A DNA stretch of 64,000 bases from Centropus unirufus (taxonomy: Eukaryota > Chordata > Aves > Cuculiformes > Centropidae), in NCBI GenBank assembly GCA_013397695.1, contig VYZI01000021.1:816566-880565 (forward strand). Reading direction: 5' to 3'. Position numbers and translations under genes: made by a program. The notes beneath the pieces were generated by a model, which was given only the letters and a program-made list of their open reading frames with translations, had not been told where the DNA came from and did no database searches. The number at the start of each line of letters is the position of its first letter. Within the stretch, counting starts at the first letter, position 1. This document shows positions 49,501-62,309 of the stretch, in pieces.

Positions 49501-52500
49501 TACCCAAATTCTTGGCTGCCCCCTGCAGCCCAACGGAAGATGAAACACTGCTTTATTATTTGAGATGGGTGTTTGCTTTCTCTTTGAATTGCATTGGACT
49601 TTTATCTTTTAATGAGAAGCTGATGCTTTTTGGAGGATACTATAAAATGGCATCTTCAGAAACAATTCTGAAGCACAGAGTGTGATGTAAAAACTTGTTG
49701 GGTAGACTAGACAAACAGATTAGACAGAGAAATAGATAGAGATGCTTTGTATTCTTCCCCCTGTTCTTAATTTCTGATGATACTGGCCTGATAGCAGAAT
49801 CTTCTGGCATTCAGCTGCTTCTACTGCTTATTCTGCCTTTAAAGTCCAAATCCTCAAACTCTCACTCATGTTGAAATAGGGATTTAAGGGAGTAAGTATC
49901 TGTTAACACTTAGAAGGAAGCCATTATAGTTTAAATGGTGAATAATATGCCATAGATAAAGCTGCTGATTATGTATTTTAAATGGTTAGGGATACATTTG
50001 AAAGTCTAAGCATGAGGTATGCTACTGTTATTTTAAAAATTAAATTCAACCTTCCAGAAATTAACTTTTCCCCCATATAAGAAACCACAGGCTTTAACTG
50101 GAATCGATTTAAGTAGGAATGGGAGATGAAGAAGGGAGGAAATATATGGAGGATATCCCCAAACAGATGCAGAGGGAATGATTTTCTTCTTTTCTTTTAC
50201 AATGTTCTCAGTATGCCCCTCCTTCCTGTTCTGACAGCAGCCTTTGCCCTGGCACATTGGCTTTGCTCGTGGTCCAGACAGCATTTTGGCATCTGCCCAC
50301 AGACATGAGGGCAGAAGGAAGCTCGGGGAAAGGAAAGTTCGCAACAAACAGGGCGTAGAGTTTTGTTCGTTTAGACCAACCCAATTCTTTCAGTTACAAA
50401 TTTTCAGAGTTCTGCCTATCCATCTCAGCTAACAGCATCCTTTCTTACTTCTCTACCAACACTGCCATGTGCACACTGAGTGATTTCAGCACATGATAGG
50501 TCCATCCACAGCGTTCCAGGACAGAATCAGTTCCACATCTTTCAGTGATGCAGAAGCAGCAGTGCTCTGTCTTGGACTCGTACTAGAGAAGGTACTTTAT
50601 CTGTACTGCATTGCTAAGTGCTACAGACTAGTCAGGGCCAAAAAGGGATGGGTCTTCATCCTGTACTTGAAACTGAACTTTCCCTGCTTTCATGAGAACT
50701 GGATCTGTGATTTAAAGCTTGAGTACATTTCTGCTCTACAGACAAAAAATAAAAGACTAAGTATTAATTTCATGCAGATCTTCCCCCTCACATCCTTCTA
50801 GTCTCAGCTGCAGCCTAATTTTCACAAGTTCTTTTTGCCAACACTGCATTTAACCTACACAGAGAGAATACAATGAATTGTCAGAGGTTACAGGGAGTGG
50901 CTTTCACATTTGTACATATTGGTGCATAAGTGCTCATCCACACTGGTACATACGTGTGCTGTGACCTGACACAACCTGCACGTGTTTATCTCATGTTTCA
51001 CACAATACCTCTACCATGTCTCTCTTTACAATATCTGGCATGGCAGAAGGCGGCAGGGTCTGTGTGTGAGTCACAGCAACAATACACTGAGCAGCCGGAT
51101 CCTCTGACAGAATATACAATACAGCTGAGATATCAGTGGAGGTGGCTTCGGAGTACTTTAAAATGCTGTTCAAGTGCCAACTTTCACCTCCAAATATGAC
51201 ACTTTGCTCGCCCACCCGCTTTCTTTCCAGGCTATGAGTTTCTTTTACTGCAACTTGACAGTTTTAATTATGATTTTCTCTGCCTTCTCTATCACTTTAA
51301 CTATTTAGTCTCTCATTTGTCTTGCTAAGTCTCTTTATGTGCTCCTAGAGAGCAGTTGTATGGTGTTACCACAGTACGAGAAGCCTGGTCAGACTCTCAT
51401 TTACAGTCTGGGCATCAGACCAAAGGGACACGCAGTATGCCATTTGCCTCAAAAACAGATATCTCTGCTCTCATGTCCTTTGCACAGAAAAGATGCAGGA
51501 ATGGGGACACAACGTACCTAGTAGCATTATTACATCAAAACCATTTGGGTCTCCTTAACACTCTTCGGCTGAGTAATTTAAACAGGTACAAATTTTTGAC
51601 CTGGTGAAAAACTGGTGGTTTTACAGAGGATTCAGTTCCTTCTATTTCACATTGCACCCATAACAGGAAATGTACTTTAAACAGCGGTAATGGGTACACC
51701 ACTGCCACCATCACTGTACAGGACTGAGGCACTGGTGCTACTGACAGATGTGGGAGATATTCTGCTCTATACAGCCCCACAGACCTTTAGCATTCATTCG
51801 AGTTTCCTTCTGAATTCTGCAATGCTTGGACACCTGGCCTCTTGATGAATATAAGAGGCGAGAACTCCAAATGGGAAGTATTTGATACAGATAATTCAGA
51901 TCAAATAGTCTCTTGTTCCTGTGATCTCCACCCTGTGATTAATTCTCCAACACATGGGAGAACAAAATCTGTTTTGACCCTCAAGCAGTCTAATTTTTGT
52001 CGACATGAGTATACCCCTCAAGAGACCCTGTTGGAGGCTGTGGACTTAATTTACTGCAAAAAAAGAGAAAAACTCATCAGAGGCAAAACACACCACTAGC
52101 ACAAAATTGTACTTTCTTCTAAGGGGTTAGAGAAGTACATTTTACCTGTCATCCTACTCACTTAATCCATTGGTTCTCATCCCCAAAGGAAGGTACTATA
52201 GCATGTATTGATATGAATGTCTGTCTGTTCTCTGGTTTTCACAAGCCTCTGAAGTTCTTTTGGGACTCTGGGAACACCATTTTGAAAAGTTCCACAGGAA
52301 AACACTAAATCACCAAGATCCTTGAAGTAACCTTATTATTTATCCACGTTTCCCCACCAGCTCAAAGGCACAACGATACACACCACGGTAATGCCTTGGT
52401 CATCCCTATCTCTCAATACTGTCAGACAGCTGAAAGTAGCAGAGATCACTGGGACTTGCACTGACAAAGTTATATCCTCCTTCTGCTGTGCCACAGCCCC

Positions 52501-53144
52501 AAATCTCATGCAAGCGGTGTTTCAGCTACTGCTGCAGTATACATGTAGTCTTTATAAGGCTAAATTATAGACTATAGCTCTGTGACATGTTCAGACTGAA
52601 ATACCATCTCTGTCTACAGTCAAGATGACCAATATTCTAAACAGACTGATTCTCCCATTATCCTTAATACACTCCTAGAAAAAACAACATCTGCTCTGTT
52701 CCAGTGTCAGCACTATCCTGGTCTATATAAAGGACACCTCAGAGGAAAGTATATGTCACTCATAATGCATTTCTTTGGGATACTTTATAAATGGGAATCA
52801 ATTCTGAGCCCCTGACAGTAATCAGCTTTATTTTTCTGTCTCAGCATGTGAAGGGCCTCGGTGGCTTTCAAAATTCAAGTAAATCTAAAGGAAGAAGGAC
52901 TGCAGCACAGAAATACAGATGCTCCTAATCAATACGAAAATGCCTAATACCAGACAGTACTACAGCAGTATGCCTCACAGAAAGGGCAATGCAGAACCCA
53001 TTTGTTCTGCTGGATGTATACAAGTTCATTATCTGTAGTCCAGTCAGATCTGTACGTGTACAGTAATTTGAATAACCTCAGACAGATATGCTAGCAAGCA
53101 GTGCTTTTGTGCATATTTTAAGTTCGTACTGTGATCTCTTTCTC

Positions 53145-53470
53145 TTCCATTTGCTCTTCTCCTCTCCTGCCTTTCTGCTGCTATTTAAATTGCTATTATT
53201 AACTATTAAATGATAAATTAATTACCTTTGAAATAAGCGTGAATAATTGTACCCAGCATAGCTGGGGCTGGTATTTGATAACAATCATCAGAAGCTGTGC
53301 AGCTCCCAAGCATTTAATAATAATAATAAAAATCAATAGAAGGAAAACAGGGACAGCTCCAGAAAGTGTTAATGAAAGTTGTTGAATTACAGTAGCTCAC
53401 CTGTGAACAGCTACATGAAAGCCTTCTGAATACCAAATATATTCATTATAGGCTGTATTGCTTGGCTGAA
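53145..53470. promoter_or_regulatory. TAAT-rich conserved-looking element
   Basis: It starts with a pyrimidine-rich stretch, then GCTATTATTAACTATTAAAT, GATAAATTAATTACC, GAATAATTGTACCC and GATAACAATCATCAG. These give many homeodomain cores and a SOX-type ACAAT site, and E-box-like CAGCTG-type sites follow (GTGCAGCTCCC, CACCTGTGAACAGC). A TAA microsatellite sits inside. No gene or mobile element is recognised. It is the strongest enhancer-like block by appearance, but remains unproven. Confidence 0.28.
53315..53329 (+). repeat. (TAA)5 microsatellite
   Basis: Five TAA units followed by AAAAT. It is short and embedded in the TAAT-rich block. Confidence 0.8.
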
Positions 53471-56400
53471 CCTCCAAAGAATTCACAGGGCTTGTATTCT
53501 CACAATAACAAAGGAGAGATGCTGAAGAATGTAGGATAAAAAGAATGAAGGGGTGGATGGAAAAAGGTTCACATTCTTATTTAGAAAACATGATTATCAA
53601 GGCATATAACGACAATAAAAACTAAAGCCTGTAATAAGTACAAACTCAAATTATGAATTTTTTTTCCTCTTGATAGCAGAGGCTGTAATTCCTTAGGTCA
53701 GACCCCGGGGAGGCAAGAAGACGACAGTCTTTTGCAGCAGTGTGAAAGATCATGGGAGAATGTTATAAGACAGTTGGGAGTTAAAGCATTTCCTGAACTG
53801 ATCCTAAATTGTCACTGCAACATGAAACCACTCCACAGCCCAGGTTCAGCTGCTCTTATACCTGTCACATTGTGTTAATGTTAGACTGCACTCTCAGAAA
53901 TGTTATAGGAAATACATTAGAAACTCCTTTTGCCCCATGTTCTGCACCACAAAAGTTACATGATAGTTTGGCTTTCTTGGGTAAATACATTTCCACAGTA
54001 CTTTTCTCTCAGCGTCCAAATACAGAAATACCACATCCAGATATGCTCGTAAGGCAGTAGAAATTTCAAATTCCTTTCCCAGCAATAAAATCTGTGACTA
54101 AGCTAAAAAATAAAATCAATAACCTCCTCTCCTGAAAGCTGCCATAAGGTATTCAATGTCTAGAGATGATCAAGGTGAAAAATGCACAAAACCTTTACTT
54201 AAAGGAAAATGAAGCTTTGATGAAATGGAAGTTCAAGTCAAAATGGTAAAATAATTCCTGCTAATATACCCCATGGGATTAGGTTCACTAGACGATGAAA
54301 GAGCACTTTCATCTTCACCCATGTGTCAGAGGGCTTCTCATAGTTCAACTGTCCAGCCAGCTTCAGGGGACTGGATTCCGTCACTGCTTGTACACCCTAA
54401 CTGTGAGGTGAAGGGGTATTTTGCAGGGAGAAGAACTGCCATGCGCTCAAACACTTCAGCTGAAATTTCTTCCAGTTTGTATAATCAAAACAAATCTAAG
54501 TTCAAGGAATGACAAACACATTCCCCTGTAGACACAGGAAGACCAAACCACCAGCCAAGTGAGCCTTTTTTCATCACTGCCCACAAGTATAACGCTATAT
54601 TCCTGCTATTCAAAGACGCACTCAGGATGTCCAAAATGAAGCAAGCATACTTGCTCCATCTGCATTGTTTTATTATTTGAACCTTCCACTTTCTTGTCTG
54701 CTTCATCTCCCTAGAATCACTACAGTTTGGATCTGAATCACAATGTGGCCTCATAATTTCAAAGATAAGTGGAACTGTTTATATATCCATGATCAGGGGA
54801 AAGTGCATTACAGTGAAAAGATGGAAAATCCAACAGCTCAGTATTATCCTGGATCATGATGGTGCATCAATGTGGTATTGAGGAAGAGCAAGCACAGTTC
54901 AAAATAATCTGCAAATCCTTGTCAGCTCTTGTATTTGTCATTCATAGACTGACCAAATTAACTCTGCTTGGAGTATGGAAAATGAAAAGGTTACATCTGG
55001 ACAAATGACCAGAGAGGTGGTTAAGCCATCTGCTTTTGATTAATAGTAGAACTAGATATATTTAGAATCTGGGGTGGAGAGAGATTTGATTCTGCCCAAA
55101 AAAGGTACAATAATCATGAAGAAACACAGAGGGTGAATACTGTCTGAGTCAGCAGAAGATGTATAACGACTTTGCAAAAACCTGTCTCAACATATAAGAT
55201 GGTCTCATGAACAAATGTTTACAATTACTGCAGCATATGCAAAACATTTCCTAGCACAACCTAAGGCAACGAGAAAAAGAAAATAAAGGAACTTGTCTGT
55301 TCAAACCATGAAGAAGAAGGGGAGAATATCTACAGTGGGGTGTTGCTCTTGATTTCTCTCCCTCTCATACCTGCCTTAAGTGAACACAGAGTCACTTCCT
55401 ATCTTCTCTGTGGTCATGACAAATGTGAAGTTACCTGGACAGCATTGACTTAAAACCTAATTACTTTTACAGCAAATGAGGCATGAAAGCTATTATCAAA
55501 AAACATGATGTCTGAAGTGCAAGCTGGCATTTCATTTTCCCAGCAGACCTTCTGAAAGCCAGAATTGACTGCAAGACATGGAAGGAGGCTGGAAACACAA
55601 AATTACTAATCCTTCCTTGGGCACAGCAACAATGTGCTTGTGAGGCCAAGGTTGAGAGAGGGCAGAATAAAGTGCATATATGAGCACCTGAAACTTCATT
55701 TTTTGAAGGTGACCACAAAGCCCAGAGAGTTATTCCCATATTTGACTTTTGACCTTGGCATAGTGGTCCATTAAGACCAACCCTATTCAATGCTGGTGGA
55801 AAAAGGACTCTTTCATGCAGAAAAGCACCTAAATATCACATGTGTAAAGCAAAATAACCAACATCTGAATCCTTAAGTTGATGCTGTGCAACATGAGGGT
55901 GCCAGAATAAGTGTGAGAGTGAATACGAAGGGTCCCAGAAGCACAAGTTTCTAATTAAGAAACTACTACTCGTAGCAATTTTAACCCCTCTTCTTGACCA
56001 TCGCACATTATAGCTCCAATGTATCTTATGTGTGTACTGCATATCCACTTTTTGGCGTGTTCGTGAGACAGTGCCCACATAGACATGTTAAGGACCAGTA
56101 CAAGAATTAAGTCAACTTCATGATGTCCAAGGATTTCTTGGTTTTAGGGGAAATACTCTACTGTCCTACAGCGGTATAGCCCCACTGTTGGAAGTTCAGT
56201 CCCCGTTACTTCTTCTCAGACAAAGCTAGTTTGCCATTCTGCCTCTGCTGTGAGAATGTTGCAACAGTTACCCCACTTACACTTTTAAATTATTCTGTTT
56301 ACAGTTTACACTTTAGGGGAAAGATAGACTGTAAACTGGGGATAGAAAGAATATCTTTCCTGCGTCTCAAACTATATTTAGTCAGTTCTAAAGTCTTCTT

Positions 56401-56522
56401 CCACCTTTCTTTGGCTAATTGGAGACAGTATACTGAACACAATGGACCTGAACTGGTGTGAGAAATCCCCCATTCACATAGAATTCTTCCATTAGAACAG
56501 TCACTTCCCTGACAGCTATTAC

Positions 56523-56680
56523 CTTGCTCCAATGTAATGACCACTGATTCTGACAGAGTTATATAAAGTGTACAGCAAATAGTTATTTCAGGGAAGCACG
56601 CAGGGTCCAGCCTGCTCCTTCATCCCATTCACAGCAGTGGTGAAAGGATAAGGCAGCAAAATGCCCAGAGCAAAGACGGC
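56523..56680 (-). other. Candidate exon, minus strand, terminal or non-coding
   Basis: On the minus strand a strong acceptor (TTTTTAATTTTTCTCTTCAG) precedes 56680, and a strong donor (GGAGCAAG followed by GTAATAGC) follows 56523, giving a 158-base segment. All three frames hit a stop inside. One frame reads AVFALGILLPYPFTTAVNG and stops 30 codons in. It could be a long non-coding RNA exon, a last coding part with a spliced UTR, or chance. The strand agrees with the candidates at 60.3 and 64.0 kb. Confidence 0.3.
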
Positions 56681-57689
56681 CTGAAGAGAAAAATTAAAAA
56701 GACACATACAGTTATAAACCTTGACAGGTGAAAACGTTTGCTGTCGGAGGGAGATGCTGAGATGCCAAGTCAATGCCACGCACACCGGACACCGGGGCAA
56801 AGAGAGACAAAGAGAGTACAAGGACTGCAGGGATTTCACAACAGAACAGACCTCTGCCTCTATGGCTTTTGATCTATGTACTTTTGCAAAGAGACATTTC
56901 ATCTGGGAGTCAGTTATATCCAGTGCTGAATGAACTTCTTGTTCCATGGCTTAACCTGTCACCCGGAGCACTACAGAGATCGGCACTCAGAAATGCACAT
57001 TTAGGAAACACATTAGATTGAGATAGGTATATTTAATAGAAACACTATGCAATACATCACATGGCTCCCAGCTTAATTTCAGCTTGCTTTCTGCAGAACA
57101 AAACCCTAACAACTAAATAAAGCTTCTGTTTTCATCAAAGTTGACCAATACTACTTCTTCCCTTTTAATACTGGTGAATACTGCTCTGATAAGAACCACC
57201 CATATTTGTACCTTTCTCTAGACATGTCAGCAGGACAGTCTTTGGGACACACTTTCCTTTGTCAGAAAACATTAGCCTCAGTCACAGCCATTGCTTACCA
57301 ATTAACTATCTATCACGCCTATCATTCCATGGTACCAGGACAATGCAGACTGGAATGTGGATTGTCTGAAAACTGTTTAAAGTCACTGATATTAATGATG
57401 TAAGGAATATAAGAAATAAATTTCACAGGGTAACTGGTGACATTTCTTATCTTGCACCTCAAGGAGCCCCACAAAAATTTGGTTATATTCATTCACACTT
57501 TCAAAAGCAAAAAAAACCCGAAGAAGACAAGAGAGCTAGTTTTAAACTACAAAAATGTCATCCTCCCTCAACACATAAATAAAGTTCTAATCCAGGAAAC
57601 CGCAGAATGTAACTTCCACACATGTGATGATATAGCACCAGTAAGCTGCAAGGCTTTGATTACCTCTTTGTACTACTTAAAGAAAGCTA

Positions 57690-58040
57690 GATCAGAATTA
57701 ATACGGCAGCCTTCCAGTACCTAAAGGGGACCTACACGAAAGCTGGAAGGGACATTTTACAAGGACATGTAGAGATAGGACAAGGGGCAATGTTTTTAAG
57801 CTGAAAGAGAGCAGATTTAGATTAGATAGAAGAAATAAATCATACGCTACGAGGGTGTTGAGGCACTGGAACAACTTAGCTAAAGAAGCTGTAGATGTCC
57901 CGTTTCTGGAAGTGTTCAAGGCAAGGTTGGATGAGGCTTTGACCAACCTGGTCTAATGGAAGATGTCCCCTCTGTGCCAGGAGCACTGGAACTAAATGAT
58001 ATTTAAGGTCCCTTCCAACCCAAACTGTTCTATGATTCTA
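57690..58040 (+). mobile_element. CR1 3' end, about 350 bp (plus strand)
   Basis: It begins in the ORF2 C-terminal block (family text AAFQYLKG; here the bases encode AAFQYLKGTYTKAG). It continues through the GAGGCACTGGAACAA block and the GTTCAAGGCAAGGTTGGATG block, and ends with GGTCCCTTCCAACCCAAAC and the tail TGTTCTATGATTCTA at 58040. In-frame stops are present (after about 40 codons). Typical 5'-truncated dead copy, moderately diverged. Confidence 0.93.
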
Positions 58041-60308
58041 ATTTTTACAGAGTAAGATTAGACTGAGTGGTACCCCTCAGCTTCCTCCAGAGAAACCTTC
58101 TGATAGAGAATCTTTTTTTTTTTTTCCCCAAGGTCTGAGAAAGAGATGTAGAAAGAGTTGCTATCCTCCCTGTATCAATGTCCTCTCTGTATTCTGCAAT
58201 ATTCCATTGGTTCCAGTAGGGCTCTTATTCCCACTAAAATCAAATCAAGCAGTTTTCTTGGCTGAATTCAGAGAAACCTAGGAGTGAAGTATCATTTTTC
58301 TGAAGCAGATCTAATATACTGCACAATCATTTTCTATGAATTATTTCTTTTAAAAAAAAAATGTGCCAGAAAACCGTTTGGGCTCTACATTTCCCTTCCC
58401 TCAACTTTCCCCAGCAAGCTGCAATATGACACATCTAGGTGGGATTAAACACCATTCATCTGATTGCCACATCTACAGATGGTAACAAATTGCACCTAAG
58501 CTACTAAAATTCCACAAACTTGCAACTTTACCCAGTGGGATGAAAAAGAACAAGTAACTGTCATGTTGCCTTTTAGCAATGATATTACATCCCTGGGTGC
58601 CATGGAGGTACTCACTAACACTGAGAAAACTTGAAGAGATAAACAGTTTTGTTTTCAGCTACAATTGACACATTGAGAACAGCATGGGAGTTTACAAACT
58701 AAGACAATGTTTTTTAACTTCTTTAAAAATATCTGTAATTAGAAAGATTGTTATTATTATTAGTATTTTTATTTTGGTAGTGATCAACTATCCACAATAT
58801 TGGGAAAATAGAATGAACTCCATTTACATAAAAACAACTAAAGGAAAAAGTAACAGAAGACTACAAAGAGCAGGAAAAATGTTCACTGAGTTACTGCGAG
58901 CAGATGGCTCTTTTTGAGTATCTGAGGCTAGTCAGGGTTCAATGTTTTTATTCCCATAAAAGAAATTATTTTCATGCGAAGGCTCTTTTAGCTCCAGTTC
59001 AAGAGTGAGAGTTTTATTTATATCTTAAAATCATTCTTCGAGTCAGGCTTCAGTAGTTCTCTCTAATGTATCCATTTGTCGGATGGCTGTCTATAACATG
59101 AATGGTGTTTAGCATATGCCTTAATAGCTTCATTTATATGTTCACATGAACAGGCAAGCACAGCAAATCCAAAGGAATGTCTCTACATTTTAGCCCTCTT
59201 TTTCATTGTCCCTCATAAACACTTGAAACTGTGAACAAGCTTGTAAGAATGGTTTTCAGCATGAGGAACAGGTGGTGGTAATGTCAGTTAAGTATTCCTG
59301 CAGGGGGAAGACTGGAAGCCTGCTATAAATTATGGGGGCATTTCTGCAACTGAAAAGCTTGCTTTTTCATTGATGAAGCTGAGAGAGCTCTTTGATGACA
59401 AAGCCATTAGGGAGCTTCAAATCACATCACGCCATTAAGTTTTCTTTCTCCATTTGTCTTAGAAAAACATTATTGCAAGCATATGTGCTTGTGCATAGCA
59501 CTAACAAGTGGCAGTGGTCTAGGAGTAATGTATATTCCTGCTTCATCACAAATTCAAGATGAAAAGTCGCATACCCTGACACTTATCCAAGTCAAATTCC
59601 CAATATATTTATAGTGAGACATCTTCACTTAAATACATCCCATTGAAAATAGAAAGCAAATAATTTTGCAAGTTGGAAAAAAAATCCTAAATAATCAGTG
59701 GGATCACTACTTCTTCCTCTGCGTCAAAAAGTCACATATCTATGAATGAACAAATCTCCGTGGGGCTCAATTCAGTAAGGAAAAGAGGAATTTTTGGCAG
59801 TATCCTTGCAAAATTAGGCCTCCAGTTTCTAAATCATGCCATCGAAGTCCTTTTCTCATTTGCGATATTTGTTCCCTATCCTGAAGCTCTTGGCTAATTG
59901 TCTTCCTTGAAATCCCCTTCATGGGGGATAGGAGGTGGTCAGAACACCTTGTGACACACAGTGAGCAGAAAAAAATGTTTCCCAATGATGCATTTTTCTG
60001 GGTCATTACTTTCCCTATGTTCCAATAAAAAGTTTTGATAGGAAATAGAAATTCACTGAAAAATAGGAAACACGTTATTTGCTTCCACGTTTTTTATCCA
60101 CACAAAAGGCTGCAGAACATGTAAACACTGTTTTAGGAGTTTCTTTGGAAATCGACTGGATCTTCATTTGCTATTACTCTTAATGCAATCCAGCTCCAGA
60201 GATGCAGATCTCAGCCATAAGAAGAGTACTTCTGCATATTTAAACCCAAAACATATTCGCACCCACTTGTTCCCGCAGGAGAACCCCTTGAGTTCTACTC
60301 ACACTAAC
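58041..60308. other. Non-coding stretch
   Basis: No gene is supported. A T13 run lies at 58113-58125. A conserved-looking block at 59310-59500 is listed separately. A 79-codon minus frame at 59767-60006 contains text such as SQELQDREQISQMRKGLRW that looks somewhat protein-like, but no flanking splice donor was found. Confidence 0.5.
59310..59500. promoter_or_regulatory. Possible conserved non-coding element
   Basis: Complex non-repetitive block with CTATAAATTATGGGGGC, TTTTTCATTGATGAAGC, TTTGATGACAAAGCCATTAG, CATCACGCCATTAAG and CCATTTGTC. It mixes homeodomain, TCF-like (CTTTGATG) and E-box-like sites. No frame, no repeat. Judged by appearance only. Confidence 0.22.
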
Positions 60309-60469
60309 CTTTGTGCCCGGTCTGTTATCTCCTCCTCCAGATCTAAGAGAAGTGCTGCCTGAGCCATCACTTTCTTGCTGCAGGGCAGGGACTTGAGGTG
60401 AAGAATGAGCAAACCAAGGCAAAACTTGCTTCCCATCTCCTCCAGCTCTTGAGTTCCTAGCTGCAGGCC
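60309..60469 (-). CDS. Candidate internal coding exon, unrecognised protein
   Basis: On the minus strand, CTCTGCCTTTTTCCATTAG is a good acceptor before 60469, and CACAAAG followed by GTTAGTGTGAG is a good donor after 60309, giving 161 bases. One frame starting at the first base is open throughout. It reads as a mostly helical, leucine- and charge-rich segment: GLQLGTQELEEMGSKFC, then LGLLILHLKSLPCSKK, VMAQAALLLDLEEE and ITDRAQ. By hand its third codon positions are clearly richer in G/C than the surroundings, as in coding DNA. A second frame is also open (serine- and glycine-rich, RAGGDGKQVLPWFAHSS type) but lacks that bias. I do not recognise the family. It could be an exon of an unnamed cytoplasmic or cilium-type helical protein, a non-coding RNA exon, or chance. 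Confidence 0.38.
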
Positions 60470-60689
60470 CTAATGGAAAAAGGCAGAGAGTCTCAGTGTT
60501 AAGCATACATTTCACAGTACAAGTCAAGAGTTAGGTTTGTTTTGCACAGAATGGACAACTTTTAGCACTTCTCCTTCCATTCCCTATTAGGGGCTCATTC
60601 ATTTTTCCTACGTATGGAAATTTCCCCTGCAGAATCATTTGAAAGTTAATTGACAGCACTTAGTCTATGGAAGCTATTCTAAAATAGTC

Positions 60690-60770
60690 TCTGTTTTACA
60701 AAGGGGGAAACAGAGGCAAATAGTTTAACTGCCTCAGCTACATTTTCAAAAGTCATTACAAGATTTTGAC
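60690..60770 (+). mobile_element. MIR/L2-like tail relic
   Basis: CTGTTTTACAAAGGGGGAAA followed by CAGAGGCAAATAGTTTAACT closely follows the ancient block with ATTTTACAGAGGGGGAAACTGAGGC and its GTTAAGTGACT continuation. The later CAAGGTCACACAG part is blurred. Ancient and diverged. Confidence 0.5.
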
Positions 60771-61694
60771 TCAGACCCCAAGAGGACTTTTACCCATCAT
60801 TATGACTCATTTTTCTTTCTCTCTGTAGACGAGTCATTTCCCTAAGCAATGGGGAAAAAAATCGGCTCAGCGTAAACACTGGGCAGTAGCAAAGATAAAA
60901 AAGGAAACTGGAGGGTACAGGGAAATAATAGAGGAAGAGATCTTTAACAAATTATGAATTGTTTTTTAAGAAAATCAATTCCAAAGTAATTGCAAAATAA
61001 CAAACACCTCTAAGGAATTTCTCAGTCTATTAAAAGCTGATGTCTCTCTAGCAGAGACAGAGAAGCACAGGTTCTGGATTATCAACATCATCTTTCAAGC
61101 AAGGACTCCTCCAAGCTGTGGATCCTCTCTTGGAAGAACCGTGATTATGAATAATCTGTGTTTGGTTTTTTTTCACTAATTAAAAAAAAAGAAGATCTAG
61201 CAAAGAAGGAACACATCAAGGGCCTGCATAGCATGGTAGTTTCATGCAAGACTAACACAGCTCAGGTATAGATAAAAAGAAACTAAGAAACTGCAAACTC
61301 CCTCTTTGACATTTAGTGACCACATCACATGTACTCCTCAATGCAACACGTTGAAAGGGGTTGAAACAATTGCTAAACAAATGCTGCCCCTGCCAATATT
61401 AGCCCTATATGCTTCTACAGAATAAAACACCTCTGCAGCCAAAGTTCTGATGAGACCTCTAGCTCCATTTCCAAGACTGGTCCTTTAGCAGCTCGCAGGA
61501 GTCCACACTCAGTCCTGGCATTAGTCTTATGCAGATTGCCAGCTCCATGCTAGCATGGCCTGCACTTGACTCTCCACTAGCTATTTTCTACTGGGCATCT
61601 TATGGGTAATGAAGACGTACATATTTTGGTAATCTTTGATAAGAGGCTGAGCTCTGACCTGACACCGATATATTTTTTCTCTATACGAAGTTGT

Positions 61695-61755
61695 TGCATT
61701 TGTAAAGTGTTTTGGGACCCTTGGGTCTGAGCAGCTCAGTAGAGCTGAAAAGTTG
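61695..61755 (+). mobile_element. Possible core-SINE/MIR-like relic
   Basis: TTTGTAAAGTGTTTTGGGAC followed by CCTTGGGTCTGAGCAGCTC resembles the GTAAAGCGCTTTGGGATCCTTGG block of the same ancient family as the relic at 34.44 kb. Only one block is recognisable. Confidence 0.35.
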
Positions 61756-62267
61756 TTTCTGAACCAAAAACATGCAGGTGGATGGAAGAATTAAGAGGCT
61801 TCATGCATAAACTTTGGCTGCTACTTTGCAAAGGTATTTTGTACTTTTTTTGCTAGAGGACACAAACTACTTGGACAGGGTGAAAATCATCACTTCAGAT
61901 TTAGCAGGTTCAGCATATGCCAAGTGTCATCTGACATTACAAATACTCTGCCTGATCACAAAGGCATTTTCATGTAGTAAAGATACTGCAATTCTGTTTC
62001 TTTCCTGAGACCCTGTAAGTGAAGCATGAACCTGTAATTATGACAATGAACATGAACAACACAAAATAATTCACATCTCAAACACATACTGAGGATGTAG
62101 ACAAGTAGATAAGCACAGCATCTGACCAGAAGAGCATAAAAACAATCTGAGAGAGCATGACCCCGTTGCTAGTCAGGGTATCTGAAGAACTGACTGCTGC
62201 TCAGGCTCCTAAACATTTTTGTCACAGTGGGCAGATCTCTGACACCGTTTCCTCTCATCCTACTCAC

Positions 62268-62309
62268 CTACCCTGCAAGTGCTGCCAAGTGAGATCCAGA
62301 TACAATGAA
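62268..62309 (-). other. Weak short exon candidate, minus strand
   Basis: A strong donor (GGGTAG followed by GTGAGTAGG) ends a 42-base segment preceded by a T-rich acceptor (TTTTTAATTATTGCTATAG). One frame is open (SLYLDLTWQHLQG), and its phase matches the open frame of the partial exon at 63961, but not that of the exon at 60309. Too short to weigh; recorded because donor strength and phase agree. Confidence 0.15.

Larger units (their letters stand above)
45839..57689. other. Non-coding stretch, mostly unique
   Basis: Open frames are at most 119 codons and show no recognisable protein. The listed exceptions are a conserved-looking block at 46040, TAAT-rich DNA at 53145, a TAA microsatellite at 53315 and a possible minus-strand exon at 56523. 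Isolated splice-like sites occur, for example a minus-strand donor (GGAAAG followed by GTAAGGGCAG) near 48345, but no supported gene structure could be built from them. Confidence 0.5.

Noticed and set aside
59767..60006. 79-codon minus frame with SQELQDREQISQMRKGLRW
   Set aside because: Somewhat protein-like, but no splice donor closes it, and the flanking part of the frame reads as ordinary non-coding DNA.
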